A program made the translations under genes and the position numbers. A model generated the notes under the pieces. It worked only from the letters and a program-made list of their open reading frames with translations. It searched no databases and was not told where the DNA came from. A DNA stretch of 64,000 nucleotides from Nocardia crassostreae (GTDB lineage Bacteria > Actinomycetota > Actinomycetes > Mycobacteriales > Mycobacteriaceae): positions 124,001-188,000 of the forward strand of contig NZ_BDCH01000015.1 of NCBI RefSeq assembly GCF_001613405.1, in the 5' to 3' direction. Shown here piece by piece: positions 55,235-64,000 of the stretch (position 1 is the first letter of the stretch; every line of letters starts with the position of its first letter).

Positions 55235-57490
55235 TCAGTTCCCGGTCGGCGCACTGAGCGTCAGATCGTGCCGAGCCAGTCGATGACGGCGGCCTGGTAG
55301 TCGCGGGTGTCGAGGGCGAGGTTCACCGATGTCCGAGAGCCCGGACAGCGCCTGCGGGAGCGGGCCGCGGTGCAGGACGCCCAGGCGCTGGGTGGCTCGG
55401 GTCAGCGCGACATAGAGTTCGGCCGCGCCGCGCGGGCCGTCCGCGAGGATCCGGTCCGGATCGACGACGAGGACGGCGTCGAATTCGAGGCCCTTGGTCT
55501 CCGAGGCGGGGACCGTGCCCGGGACGCCGTGCGGTCCGATCACGATGCTGGTGCCTTCACGTCCGGCTTCGTCTCGGACGAATTCCTCGATGGCGGTGGG
55601 CAGTTCACTCTCGGTGACCTGCCGGGACCAGGGCTGCACGCCGCAGGAGCGCACCGATTCCGGCGGCCGGGTGCCGGGCGCGAACTCGGTGAGCACGCGG
55701 CCCGCGACGGCCATGATCTCCGCGGGCGTGCGGTAGTTGACCGTCAGGGCGCGGTAGAGCCAGCGGCCGGGGACGTAGGTGTCGAGCATGTCGCCCCACG
55801 CGGTCGCGCCCGCCGCGGAACGGCGCTGGGCGAGATCGCCGACAATGGTGAAGGAGCGGCCTGGGCAGCGGCGCATGAGCACACGCCAGTCCATGGCCGA
55901 CAGTTCCTGCGCCTCGTCGACCACGACGTGGCGGTAGGTCCAATCACGGTCGGCGGTGGCGCGTTCCACGAGTTCGCGGGTGTCGCGTTCGAGGAAGCGC
56001 TCGGCCAGATCCTCGGCGTAGAGCAGGTCGGTGGCGAAGAGGTGGTCCTCGTCGTCCATATGGTCTTCGCGGCCGACCATGAGGTCGAGCACGCCCGCGG
56101 CGTAGGCGGCCTCGGCCTGGCGTTCCTGATCGGCGGTGCGGTCGACGGGCTTGTCGCGGCCGAGCAGATCGACCAGCTCGTCGAGCAGCGGGACGTCCGA
56201 GACCGTCCAGGCCTCGCCGTCGGCGCGGTACAGCGCCTCGCCCGCGCCCGCCGCGGCGAGGCGTTCGGTGGAGGTGTACAGATCGGCCAGCAGGGTCTGC
56301 GGTGTCAGGATCGGCCACAGTTCGTCGAGCGCGGCGGTGAACGCGTCATTGTCCGCGAGCTCCTCGCGCAGATCGCCGCGCAGCTGCTCCCAGGCGTCGC
56401 GGTCGGAGCGGGTCAACCAGCCCTGCCCGATCTTGGCGATGGCGCGTTCGGTCAGCGCCCAGGTGAGCACCTCCACGAATACCGAGCGAGCGTCGTTGTG
56501 CGCCAGCCCACTTGCCCGCGCCTCGTCGCGCGCCCACTCCGCGATCTCGGCATCGATGCGCGCGGTCACATCCGCCAGTTCGATGGCCAGGGGGTACTCC
56601 GGCAGCCGTTGCCGATCCCCCACCGCCGCCTTCAGCACGTCCAGAATCCGCAGCGACCCCTTGAACCGCGCGGCCTCCGGCGCGTCCTCCGCGGTCACGC
56701 TCAGCCCCGGCACGAAGTCACCGGTGGTCATGAACACCACATCGGACTCGCCCAGCGACGGCAGCACCCGGCTGATATGCCTGATGAACGCCGGATTCGG
56801 CCCCACCACCAGCACCCCGTGCCGCTCGATCTGCTCGCGCTGCGTGTACATCAGATACGCCACCCGGTGCAGCGCCACCACGGTTTTCCCGGTGCCGGGC
56901 CCGCCCTCGATGACCAGCACGCCCGCGTGATCGAGCCGGATGATCTCGTCCTGCTCGGCCTGCACCGTGGCCACGATGTCGCGCATCCCCTCCCCGCGCG
57001 GCGCGTTCACCGCCGCCAGCAGCGCCGCGTCCCCGCTCGCGTCGCCACCCGGCCGCCCCAGCATCTCATCGGTGAAATCCACCAATTGCCGCCCCCGCGT
57101 ATGGAATTGCCGCCGCCGATGCATCCCCTCCGGCGACGCCCCCGTGGCCACGTAGAACGCCCGCGCCGCAGGCGCCCGCCAATCCAGCAGCAACGGCTCG
57201 AACTCGTTCGCATCGTCGTAGATCCCGATCCGCCCGATATACAGCCGCTCCCCCGCATCGCTGTCCAACCGCCCGAAGCACAGCCCGTTGTCGGCCACAT
57301 CCAGCCGCTTCACCTCTTTGCCCAGCGCCCGCACCTCGGCATCCCGATGCAGCATCGACCCGTCGCTGCCGCGCAATGCCGCGCTGTACCGCCCCCGCGC
57401 CCGCCCCCGCTCGCCATCGAGCCGCGTGTAGAGCCCGGCCACGTACTCACGCTCCGACTGCAATTCGTCGTCATACCCTCGTACGGTCAC
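55235..57490 (-). CDS. helR: HelR-type RNA polymerase recycling helicase
   Basis: A 751-residue UvrD/HelD-like ATPase. The N-terminal coiled coil (DDELQSEREYVAGLYTRLDGER and on) inserts into RNA polymerase. It has Walker A GGPGTGKTVVALHRVAYLMY near residue 205, Walker B VVVDEAQELSAMDW and helicase motifs SETKGLEFDAVLVVDP and YVALTRATQRLGVLH. HelR proteins eject stalled RNA polymerase and, in actinomycetes, displace rifamycins to give resistance. The GTG at 57490 is chosen with AGGTGAGGG upstream; a TTG 75 bases earlier would fall in the rifamycin element. The last 35 residues are Arg/Pro-rich and unlike the family. Confidence 0.88.
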   Translation of the reverse strand: MTVRGYDDELQSEREYVAGLYTRLDGERGRARGRYSAALRGSDGSMLHRDAEVRALGKEVKRLDVADNGLCFGRLDSDAGERLYIGRIGIYDDANEFEPLLLDWRAPAARAFYVATGASPEGMHRRRQFHTRGRQLVDFTDEMLGRPGGDASGDAALLAAVNAPRGEGMRDIVATVQAEQDEIIRLDHAGVLVIEGGPGTGKTVVALHRVAYLMYTQREQIERHGVLVVGPNPAFIRHISRVLPSLGESDVVFMTTGDFVPGLSVTAEDAPEAARFKGSLRILDVLKAAVGDRQRLPEYPLAIELADVTARIDAEIAEWARDEARASGLAHNDARSVFVEVLTWALTERAIAKIGQGWLTRSDRDAWEQLRGDLREELADNDAFTAALDELWPILTPQTLLADLYTSTERLAAAGAGEALYRADGEAWTVSDVPLLDELVDLLGRDKPVDRTADQERQAEAAYAAGVLDLMVGREDHMDDEDHLFATDLLYAEDLAERFLERDTRELVERATADRDWTYRHVVVDEAQELSAMDWRVLMRRCPGRSFTIVGDLAQRRSAAGATAWGDMLDTYVPGRWLYRALTVNYRTPAEIMAVAGRVLTEFAPGTRPPESVRSCGVQPWSRQVTESELPTAIEEFVRDEAGREGTSIVIGPHGVPGTVPASETKGLEFDAVLVVDPDRILADGPRGAAELYVALTRATQRLGVLHRGPLPQALSGLSDIGEPRPRHPRLPGRRHRLARHDLTLSAPTGN

Positions 57491-57552
57491 GTCGCCCTCA
57501 CCTTTCCCACAGCCACAACCAGCTACGGCCAGCGATTGTGCAGCATGACCCG

Positions 57553-57569
57553 CCCCTTGCCGCAACCCC
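57553..57569 (-). promoter_or_regulatory. Rifamycin-associated element (RAE)-like palindrome upstream of helR
   Basis: On the coding strand the sequence reads GGGGTTGCGGCAAGGGG, 63 bases before the helR GTG. It keeps the TTGCGGCAAGG core of the 19-bp RAE inverted repeat known upstream of rifamycin-inducible genes, with one base missing from the left flank and an altered right flank. Confidence 0.6.
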
Positions 57570-57676
57570 AGGTATGCGCTATATGTTTAAAGGGGCAAGG
57601 AGTCGAGTCCCCTCCTCCTCCATTCCCCCGCAATCCCGAAGCTACTTCCCCGAGCTCGTGCCGTTTCTCCCTGAGG

Positions 57677-58914
57677 TCAGCCGATCTGGCCGTGCTGGGA
57701 GTCGAAGGTGAAGGTGCGGCCGCCGAGGAGGATTTGGGTGCCGGGGTCGAGGATTACGGGTTGGCCGGGGGTGGCTCGGATCCAGTGGGGGTGGTTCGGG
57801 GGGGCGGATGTGGGTGCCGTTGGCGGAGCCTCGGTCGATGACCGTGACGTCCCAGTCCATCAGGCGGATTTCGGCGTGGACTCGGGACATGCCGCCGGAG
57901 GCGTCTTCGATGCGGATGGGGTGGGCGCCTTGGCGGACCTGGGTGGAGCGGTCCGGCTCACGGCCGATGACGATGTCGGTGTCGAGGACGTAGGAGGTGC
58001 CGTCGTCGAGGAGCAGGACGCCCAGGGGTGGGCGGATGCCTTCGGTGAGGACGCAGGTGAGTTGGTCCATGCGGATGCCGCAGACGGCGCAGAAGGAGAC
58101 GCGGGGGTCGTTGAGGTGGTGGTGGGCGCATTTGAAGCCGCGGACGGTGACACCGTGGGGCGCGGCGGGGGTGGGAGTGGGGTGTCGTTGCGGGACTGCG
58201 GGATTGGCGGCCGCGCGGGAGGCTTTGGCCGCGGCGGCACCGGCGCTCGCGGCTTTGGAGGCGACCTTCGCGCCGTTGACCTGGTGGGGCCTGTCGAGTT
58301 GGTCGGTTTCGGGATCGGCGGCGGGAGCCGGATCGGCGGGGCGGGGGGGGGGTTTGCGGAGTTTGGGAGTTGCTGCGGCGGGCGGGGTTTCGTCCGCCTC
58401 GTGCAGCCACAGGACGGCGCCCGCGCCGGGGATGCGGCCGTCGCGCAGGGAGCAGACACCCGGATCGGGGAGGGTCTCGCGCGCGGTATCCTCGTCGATG
58501 AAGACCGCGGCGGCGCGCGCTGGCATGGGGGGTGACCACACGGTCCACGCTGAAACCGGCGTCGCGGCCGTGCAGGATCTTGGTGCGGTCGGCGTGGTCG
58601 AGGACGGCGGTGACGCGACCGTGCAGGAAGACGGCCAGGCCGCGCTGGCCGGGAGTCAGCACGCCGAATTCGACTTGCTCCTCGTCGTCGCGGCTCATCA
58701 GCCAGGTGCTGACCAGGCGGGCGAAAGTGCGTCCGGTGCGCCGGGTTTCGCGGGAGGCCGCTTCGCGCACCAGTCGCAGCAGGGTCTCCAGCACCGTGAT
58801 CGAGGTCGACTCCGCGGTGACCGGATCCGCATCCCGGTGCGCGACGACCACCACGACGCCGTCGACCCGGGCCACCAGGTGGGTGCCCGGGACGACCTCC
58901 GCGCGGGCGCTCAT
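57677..58914 (-). pseudogene. FHA-domain protein gene with two poly-C frameshifts
   Basis: The N-terminal frame begins MSARAEVVPGTHLVARVDGV and runs to GFSVDRVVTP. Removing one C from the C6 run at 58527-58532 joins it to PMPARAAAVFIDEDTA. The frame then runs through an Ala/Pro linker containing a C10 run (58333-58342), a zinc-ribbon-like CAHHHLNDPRVSFCAVC, and an FHA domain: VIGREPDRSTQV, GGMSRVHAEIRL, VTVIDRGSANGTHIRPP. Removing one C from the C7 run at 57798-57804 continues into NHPHWIRATPGQPVILDPGT...GQIG. FHA domains bind phosphothreonine. The total length is a multiple of three plus two, as expected for two extra bases. It overlaps the upstream membrane gene (ATGA). Confidence 0.75.
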
Positions 58915-59354
58915 ACGACGCGTCCCCCGTTGTAGCGCCAGCGCGGCAGCAGCGCCCGGACCGGACCGTTGACGAAGAACCAGAACGCCAGCCAGGTCAC
59001 CGTGAAATGAATGGCGAAGGCGGACAGGGATGGTCGCAAGTGCTGCGGTAGCACGATCGTCGTGTGGCGAACCAGCACCCACATGAGCAGACCCTCGTTG
59101 ACGATGGTCACCAGCCCGAACAGGGTGGGCCAGTCCTTTTCCCATCGGAATTGCTGCAGGAAGTGATACAGCAGTTCCCACGCTACCCCGACCACGACGA
59201 CCGCGAGCAGGATCGACAGCGTGACGCGGTAGGACTGGGTCAGGGACAGCGATCCGGTGGGCAGCACGGGCGTGATCAGCAACGCGACCAGCAGCCCGAT
59301 GGCGCCGAGGAGCACGATGCGGGTCTGTATGCGGCCGTTCAGTGTCGGGGTCAT
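58911..59354 (-). CDS. Four-span membrane protein of unknown function
   Basis: The protein of about 147 residues has hydrophobic segments IVLLGAIGLLVALLITPVLP, VTLSILLAVVVVGVAWELLYHFL, FGLVTIVNEGLLMWVLV and FAIHFTVTWLAFWFFVNGPV, ending in a basic tail. I do not recognise the family. The ATG at 59354 is better spaced from AAGGATG than the one at 59360. It overlaps the FHA gene by 4 bases and shares its orientation, suggesting a signalling pair or a membrane anchor for the FHA protein; this is inferred from gene order only. Confidence 0.65.
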   Translation of the reverse strand: MTPTLNGRIQTRIVLLGAIGLLVALLITPVLPTGSLSLTQSYRVTLSILLAVVVVGVAWELLYHFLQQFRWEKDWPTLFGLVTIVNEGLLMWVLVRHTTIVLPQHLRPSLSAFAIHFTVTWLAFWFFVNGPVRALLPRWRYNGGRVV

Positions 59355-59417
59355 GCACATCCTTGCGTGAGGCTCACCAGAATCCTCGCCGGATTCGGCA
59401 GCCCGGGTGAGCCGAAG

Positions 59418-60965
59418 TCAGGAACCGATCTTCTTGTTCATCACCCACAGGCGCCACTGGCGCAACGAACGCAGCGGGCCGAAACGCGGGCAGAAACCCT
59501 GGGCGGCCAGATCGTCGGAGATTTCCAGAGCGGCGTATTGCAGTCCGAGGAAGGTGTCGACACCGGCGTAGTAGCCGCAGAGAGTGGCGCTGCCCGCGGC
59601 GTAGATGCGTCCGGTCCCGCTGCGGGTGCCGATGAGTTCGAAGGTGCGGTCCACATCGAGGCGCCCCAGCGGATTGCGCCCGGCCCCGGTGTGATCGAGC
59701 AGATCGGCGAGCAGGCGGTGTTCACGGATATCGGCTTCCAGACCGGTGCAGTCGATGATGTAGTCGGCGTGCACATCGGTGGGGCGGTCCGGCTGCTGGA
59801 AGGGCAAGGGCGCGTGATTGTCCGGCAGCACGGTGGTCAGCACCCCCGGGCGGGTGCGGTCGGGTTTCAGCTCGCGCACGGTGCCGACCATGATCTGATA
59901 CCAGCCCTGGGTGCGCCCCCGCTTCAGCTGTTCCTGCCAGTTCTTCCGGATCGGAGTATTGGTGCCGCCCATGATGTTGAGCATGTTGGCGCGCTCGCGG
60001 CCCTCCAGTTTGCGCAGCCGCTGCTTGTATTGCCCGCCCCAGGTCTCCTTGGGCCAGTTGAAGCCCTGATACGCCCACCCGTGCCCGCCGCGGCGGCGCA
60101 TGAAGATGCTCGGCCCGTGCGCCCCGGCCACATAGGTCCGGAACAGGTGCAGGATCTGGGTATTGAGCCGCAGCCGATCCCGATCGTCGATGAGCCGTTG
60201 CAGCACCCGGCTGGCAACAATGCCGCCCCCGCGCACCATGACGGTCCCCGGCCGCCGTTGCAGCGCCTGATACACGTACTCGTGCGGCTCGTAGGCGTTC
60301 ACCACCCGCGTCGGATCCCGGTACTTCTCCCGATAGTCCTGTAGATCCGGCAGCAGCCGCAGCCCGGGATACCCGACGGCGACGTGAACATAGTTGCTGC
60401 GGAACGCGATTCGCTTCGTGGCGGCCGCCCCCTCCGGCGGTGTGAGAATGGTGAAGTACCCCCCGCCGTGACGCTTGCGCACCATCCGCACCTGCCCCTT
60501 GTACAGCGACCGCGCATAGTCCACGCGATGGTATTCGCGCTCCATCGCCACGAACACCTGCCCCGCCCGCGGCGTGAAGTAGGTGGCGAAAACGGGCTCC
60601 ACCAACACATTCCACAAAGGCTTCAGCGTCTTCTCGGCAATCGCCTCGCGCACCGCATAACTGGGAAATCCCCAGATATTGTCCGGCGTCCCCGTGGAAT
60701 CGCTGCGCAGCCTTTCCCTGCGCGGAATCTGCGATACCCGCGTCAGATATTCATAGAACCCCCACGGCACCTACTGCGGCCCCAGCACCGCCATGGCCGC
60801 GGCGGGCACCCCGTAGATGCGCAACCTGTCGAACAGCGCGAACGACCCGATCCCGCTCCCAACGCTCACCAGCGGAACGTCGATCACCGGAATTCCGGCC
60901 TCCCCCACCATCTCATCGGTCCACACATCGGTCGCAATGAGCCGTTGCGTGAGATCTCCCCTCAT
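59418..60965 (-). pseudogene. FAD/NAD(P)-binding oxidoreductase interrupted by in-frame TAG
   Basis: From ATG 60965 the frame has a Rossmann site VSVGSGIGSFALFDRLRIYG and reaches AVLGPQ, where TAG at 60771-60773 (codon 65) intervenes. The same frame goes straight on as VPWGFYEYLTRVSQIPRRERL and stays open for 450 codons, with a second dinucleotide motif VRGGGIVASRVLQRL and a late FAD-type GRIYAAGSATLCGYYAGVD. A single CAG-to-TAG change would explain it. A truncated protein re-initiating at the GTG directly after the stop is an alternative but would lack the first FAD motif. It lies upstream of the membrane and FHA genes on the same strand; the substrate is unknown. Confidence 0.75.
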
Positions 60966-61122
60966 TCGCCGGATGGTACCGGTCGCGACTTGGTATTCGA
61001 TTGCCGTCAACTTGTGAGGCAGCCCGCGAACCTCTCGTTTCACCGGGCAGACGCCGCGACGCGCGCACCGGTTCGGGCGAAGCTGCCACGCGGGGACCAC
61101 CCGGGCACGTAGCATGCGGAAC

Positions 61123-61533
61123 GTGGCCGATGCGAAACGTCCCGCCGCGGTGCGGGTTCTCGTCTACAGCAATGACGCCGATACCCGGAGCCAGGTCATG
61201 CTGGCCCTGGGCAGACGCCCGCATCCGGACCTGCCGCCCATCGAATACCTCGAGGTGGCCACCGGTCCGGTCGTGGTCGAGCGCCTGGACGCGCACGATC
61301 CGGATCTGCTGATCCTGGACGGCGAATCCGCCCCCACCGGCGGTCTCGGGCTGGCCAAGCAGCTCAAGGACGAGATCGCCTACTGCCCGCCCATCGTGGT
61401 GCTCACCGGCCGTCCCGACGATGTCTGGCTGGCCAATTGGTCGCGCGCGGATGCGGCGGTCTCGCATCCCATCGATCCGATCCGGCTCACCGATGCGGTG
61501 CTCGGTGTGCTCCGGAGTCGCTCGGCGGCGTGA
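61123..61533 (+). CDS. Stand-alone receiver-like protein upstream of nuo
   Basis: A 136-residue protein with a response-regulator-like fold and no output domain. It has VRVLVYSNDADTRSQVMLALGRRPHPDLP at the N terminus and DLLILDGESAPTGG in place of the phospho-Asp strand (Asp in LILD), then CPPIVVLTGRPDDVWLANWSRADAAVSHPIDP. It closely resembles mycobacterial Rv3143, which sits at the same position before nuoA. GTG at 61123 gives the matching N terminus. A role in regulating or assembling complex I is possible but unproven. Confidence 0.85.
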   Translation: MADAKRPAAVRVLVYSNDADTRSQVMLALGRRPHPDLPPIEYLEVATGPVVVERLDAHDPDLLILDGESAPTGGLGLAKQLKDEIAYCPPIVVLTGRPDDVWLANWSRADAAVSHPIDPIRLTDAVLGVLRSRSAA

Positions 61534-61557
61534 GCCGCGGCCGAGGCGCTCTTCTTC

Positions 61558-61586
61558 CGGCCGGGATCCCTCATGGGTCCCGGCCG
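61558..61586 (+). terminator. Terminator after the receiver-like gene
   Basis: A CGGCCGGGA(T)CCC stem with one bulge pairs with GGGTCCCGGCCG around a TCAT loop, 25 bases after the stop. It is followed by TAAACAT. It should separate this gene from nuo. Confidence 0.65.
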
Positions 61587-61722
61587 TAAACATGCCCGCG
61601 GAACGGGCATTCGACGTCACGTGACATTCGCGATTCCGTCCAATCGGTCATAAAAGACCGTTCCGAATTCGATCAAACACCCCCCGCGAAACGTCATGTA
61701 TGTTGTCGTCCGAGTTGTAGGC

Positions 61723-61738
61723 TGTGCCGTAGCTCACA
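61723..61738. promoter_or_regulatory. Crp/GlxR-like site in the nuo promoter
   Basis: TGTGCCGTAGCTCACA matches the actinobacterial Crp consensus TGTGA-N6-TCACA in 9 of 10 defined positions. It lies 164 bases upstream of the nuoA start. Confidence 0.55.
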
Positions 61739-61901
61739 CGAGCGCGGGATCGGTATCAGTGGAGCCGCCGCGTCAGTCCCCGAAGTCCCGTGTCGTCGAT
61801 GAGCGGCGCCCTGGGGTGTGACTGGCACGGCAGACGACGATGTCGGCCCGCCTCGGCAGCTGCCGTCCGTACGCGTCCAGTTCGCAGGAGGGGTTGTCGC
61901 A

Positions 61902-62282
61902 GTGAATATCGAGGTGCCGACGCTTGTGCTCGGCGCGGTAGCCGCCGCGTTCGGGTTGTTCTCGGTGGGGCTAGCGGCCCTCATCGGCCCCAGGCGCTAC
62001 AACCGGGCCAAGCTCGAGCCCTACGAATGCGGTATCGAGCCGACCCCGCACGCCGTGGCGGGCGGCCCGGAAAATGCTGCCGGGCAACGCTTTCCGGTGA
62101 AGTACTACCTCACCGCGATGTTGTTCATCATCTTCGACATCGAGATCGTGTTCCTCTACCCGTGGGCGGTGCATTTCGACTCGCTCGGGGTGTTCGGGCT
62201 GGTCGCCATGGCGTTGTTCATCTTCAATGTCTCGGTCGCCTACGCCTACGAGTGGAAACGAGGCGGACTCAGCTGGGACTGA
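61902..62282 (+). CDS. nuoA: NADH-quinone oxidoreductase subunit A
   Basis: A 126-residue membrane subunit of complex I with three spans (VLGAVAAAFGLFSVGLAALIG, YYLTAMLFIIFDIEIVFLYPWA, GVFGLVAMALFIFNVSVAYAY). It has the conserved loop KLEPYECGIEPT bearing the cysteine that marks NuoA. The GTG at 61902 with AGGAGG 13 bases upstream gives the length usual for actinobacterial NuoA. It is the first gene of the nuo operon. Confidence 0.93.
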   Translation: MNIEVPTLVLGAVAAAFGLFSVGLAALIGPRRYNRAKLEPYECGIEPTPHAVAGGPENAAGQRFPVKYYLTAMLFIIFDIEIVFLYPWAVHFDSLGVFGLVAMALFIFNVSVAYAYEWKRGGLSWD

Positions 62283-62353
62283 TTGGCGCTCAGGGGATTC
62301 GATACAGCTCCCCGCCCGCAGGCGGGGATGAGCCACGGGAGATGTAGTCCGAT

Positions 62354-62908
62354 ATGGGTCTCGAGGAGAAACTGCCCAGCGGGTTCCTGCTGAGCACGGT
62401 GGAAGATCTGGCCGGGTATCTGCGCAAGAGTTCGCTGTGGCCCGCCACATTCGGCTTGGCGTGCTGCGCGATCGAGATGATGGCCACCGGCGGCGGGCGA
62501 TTCGATATCGCCCGCTTCGGCATGGAGGCGTTCCGCGCCTCCCCGCGCCAGGCCGATCTCATGATCGTGGCGGGCCGGGTGAGCCAGAAGATGGACCCGG
62601 TGCTGCGCCAGGTCTACGACCAGATGACCGAACCGAAATGGGTGCTGGCCATAGGCGTCTGCGCTTCCTCGGGCGGCATGTTCAACAACTACGCCATCGT
62701 GCAGGGCGTCGACCATGTCGTCCCGGTCGACATCTACCTGCCCGGCTGCCCGCCGCGGCCGGAGATGCTGTTGAACGCGATTCTCAAGCTGCACGAGAAG
62801 ATTCAGGAAATGCCGCTCGGCGTCAATCGCGAGGAAGCCGTTCACGCCGCCGAGGCCGCCGCGCTCGCCAGCCCCACCACCATTCAGATGAAGGGGCTGC
62901 TGCGATGA
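62354..62908 (+). CDS. nuoB: NADH-quinone oxidoreductase subunit B
   Basis: A 184-residue subunit that carries cluster N2, the last Fe-S centre before quinone. Its ligands are the adjacent cysteines in [12 protein letters not shown], Cys in [13 protein letters not shown] and Cys in [12 protein letters not shown]. It docks at the Q-site with NuoD. It overlaps nuoC by 4 bases. Confidence 0.96.
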   Translation: MGLEEKLPSGFLLSTVEDLAGYLRKSSLWPATFGLACCAIEMMATGGGRFDIARFGMEAFRASPRQADLMIVAGRVSQKMDPVLRQVYDQMTEPKWVLAIGVCASSGGMFNNYAIVQGVDHVVPVDIYLPGCPPRPEMLLNAILKLHEKIQEMPLGVNREEAVHAAEAAALASPTTIQMKGLLR

Positions 62909-63699
62909 CCTTCGATACACCGGCAGGCACGGAGAGCCCCCCGGAGGACACGGTGAACGACCAACACGGGGATCGGCCGGTCGATCCCGAAGCCGCCGAG
63001 AACCCATCCGGCGCAACGGAAGCCGATGCCCCAGCCGACGAGGTGATCGGCGTGCGCACGGGCATGTTCGGCGTCTCCGGCACCGGCGACACCTCCGGCT
63101 ACGGCCGCCTGGTGCGCACCATCAGCCTGCCCGGCGGCACCCCGCCCCCGTACGGCGGCTACTTCGACGAACTGGTCGCGGTCCTGCACCGCGTGCTGGA
63201 GAGCACCGGCGGCGTGCGGTTCACCGACGCCGTCGAGAAGATCGTGGTCTTCCGCGACGAGCTCACCCTGCACGTGCGCCGCGAACACCTGCCGCTGGTG
63301 GCGAAGACGCTGCGCGACAACGAGGCCCTGCGCTTCGAGCTGTGCCTGGGCGTGAGCGGCGCGCACTACCCCGACGACACCGGCCGTGAACTGCACGCGG
63401 TGTATCACCTGAACTCCATCACCCACAACCGCCGGGTGCGCCTCGAGGTGTCGGTCCCCGATGCCGATCCGCATCTGCCGTCGCTGTATTCGGTGTACCC
63501 GACCTGCGATTGGCACGAGCGGGAGACCTACGACTTCTTCGGCATCCTCTTCGACGGTCACCCCTCGCTGACCCGCATCGCCATGCCCGACGACTGGCGC
63601 GGGCATCCGCAGCGCAAGGACTACCCGCTCGGCGGGATCCCGGTCGAGTACAAGGGCGCGCGCATCCCGCCGCACGACGAGCGGAGGGCTTACTCCTAA
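62905..63699 (+). CDS. nuoC: NADH-quinone oxidoreductase subunit C
   Basis: A 264-residue peripheral subunit with an acidic, probably disordered N-terminal extension of about 55 residues and then the conserved 30-kDa core: [43 protein letters not shown] in outline and [19 protein letters not shown] at the end. It supports the quinone-reactive module. It shares a TAATG stop/start overlap with nuoD. Confidence 0.95.
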   Translation: MTFDTPAGTESPPEDTVNDQHGDRPVDPEAAENPSGATEADAPADEVIGVRTGMFGVSGTGDTSGYGRLVRTISLPGGTPPPYGGYFDELVAVLHRVLESTGGVRFTDAVEKIVVFRDELTLHVRREHLPLVAKTLRDNEALRFELCLGVSGAHYPDDTGRELHAVYHLNSITHNRRVRLEVSVPDADPHLPSLYSVYPTCDWHERETYDFFGILFDGHPSLTRIAMPDDWRGHPQRKDYPLGGIPVEYKGARIPPHDERRAYS

Positions 63700-64000
63700 T
63701 GAACGGCACCGACATTCAGTCCCCGTCGGAGACCTCGGAACGGCCGGAGCGCACGGTCACCCTGGTCGGCAACGACTGGGACGAGATCTCCGCGACCCTG
63801 GACGGGGTCGCCGAGGAACGCATCGTCGTGAACATGGGCCCCCAGCACCCCTCCACGCACGGGGTGCTGCGCCTGATTCTCGAGATCGAGGGCGAGACCG
63901 TCACCGAGGCCCGCTGCGGCATCGGCTATCTGCACACCGGTATCGAGAAGAATCTCGAATACCGCAGCTGGGTGCAGGGCACCACCTTCGTCACCCGCAT
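63699..64000 (+). CDS. nuoD: NADH-quinone oxidoreductase subunit D (partial, runs off the window)
   Basis: The first 100 residues are present. They start [19 protein letters not shown] and include [21 protein letters not shown] and [14 protein letters not shown], the universally conserved N-terminal motifs of NuoD that form part of the quinone site. The start overlaps the nuoC stop. The remainder lies beyond base 64000. Confidence 0.95.
   Translation, partial: MNGTDIQSPSETSERPERTVTLVGNDWDEISATLDGVAEERIVVNMGPQHPSTHGVLRLILEIEGETVTEARCGIGYLHTGIEKNLEYRSWVQGTTFVTR

Larger units (their letters stand above)
61534..61901. other. Intergenic region between receiver gene and nuoA
   Basis: No convincing gene is seen in these 368 bases. 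They hold the terminator of the receiver gene, an AT-richer segment (61620-61730) with TTGTAGGCT-type promoter sequence, a Crp-like site and the nuoA ribosome-binding site AGGAGG at 61887. The nuoA frame is open back to 61818, but no better start than 61902 is evident. Confidence 0.6.

Noticed and set aside
57590..57630. Sequence resembling a tRNA 3' end (GTCGAGTCCC followed by CTCCTCCA)
   Set aside because: No matching acceptor, D-arm or anticodon arm could be found upstream, and the T-arm does not pair properly.

Overview
The window looks like chromosomal DNA from a mycolic-acid actinomycete of the Nocardia type. It is GC-rich and has GTG/TTG starts, ATGA-type overlapping genes, a KasA-like ketoacyl synthase, a large Emb-type arabinosyltransferase, a KstR-type operator, and a nuo operon preceded by the same small receiver-domain gene that precedes it in mycobacteria. 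I saw no IS element, prophage module, CRISPR array, rRNA or convincing tRNA.

Layout. 1-3.2 kb: end of a TetR-like gene, then a compact methionine-salvage operon (fused mtnAB, mtnD, mtnC). 3.4-8.1 kb: ribbon-helix-helix/PIN toxin-antitoxin pair, a KasA-like gene divergent from its probable TetR repressor with a perfect operator between them, and a two-gene ABC exporter. 8.1-21.4 kb: accessory stretch rich in broken genes (DUF418, PEP-utilising enzyme plus membrane partner, DUF559 remnant, FAD monooxygenase, MFS) mixed with intact genes (SRPBCC, secreted HNH nuclease, nitronate monooxygenase, Nudix, beta-lactamase-like lipoprotein). 21.4-26.7 kb: thioesterase, HxlR regulator, AlkZ-like winged-helix protein, thiolase, two membrane proteins. 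26.8-32.8 kb: Calvin-Benson operon cbbL-cbbS-cbbX-fbp-prk with a divergent, frameshifted cbbR. 32.8-48.4 kb: MFS exporters, arabinosyltransferase, ArsR/MarR/HxlR regulators, TPP enzyme, alanine aminotransferase-like protein, CBS protein, mercuric-reductase-like flavoprotein.

48.7-55.2 kb is the most unusual part: a tightly packed operon encoding a DegT-type PLP aminotransferase, half an MFS transporter, a sulfotransferase fused in frame to a short-chain dehydrogenase, an HK97-fold shell protein with no phage genes around it, an FAD amine/amino-acid oxidoreductase, and a racemase-family enzyme whose N terminus is six hexapeptide repeats. This fits the Family 3 ('natural product') encapsulin type of gene cluster. 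I propose that some of these enzymes are packaged in the shell. The shell gene carries one in-frame TAG.

55.2-64 kb: HelR-type RNA-polymerase-recycling helicase with a rifamycin-associated-element-like palindrome upstream, an FHA gene broken at poly-C tracts, a nonsense-interrupted flavoprotein, then the receiver-domain gene and nuoA-B-C-D (nuoD runs off the end).

A recurring oddity is gene disruption. Five otherwise intact reading frames carry a single in-frame stop, each explicable by C-to-T change of a CAG, CAA or CGA codon. Several others have one-base indels, mostly in C runs. Genome decay, strain-specific mutation and sequencing or assembly error cannot be separated from this sequence alone, so these are annotated as pseudogenes with the intact frames described.
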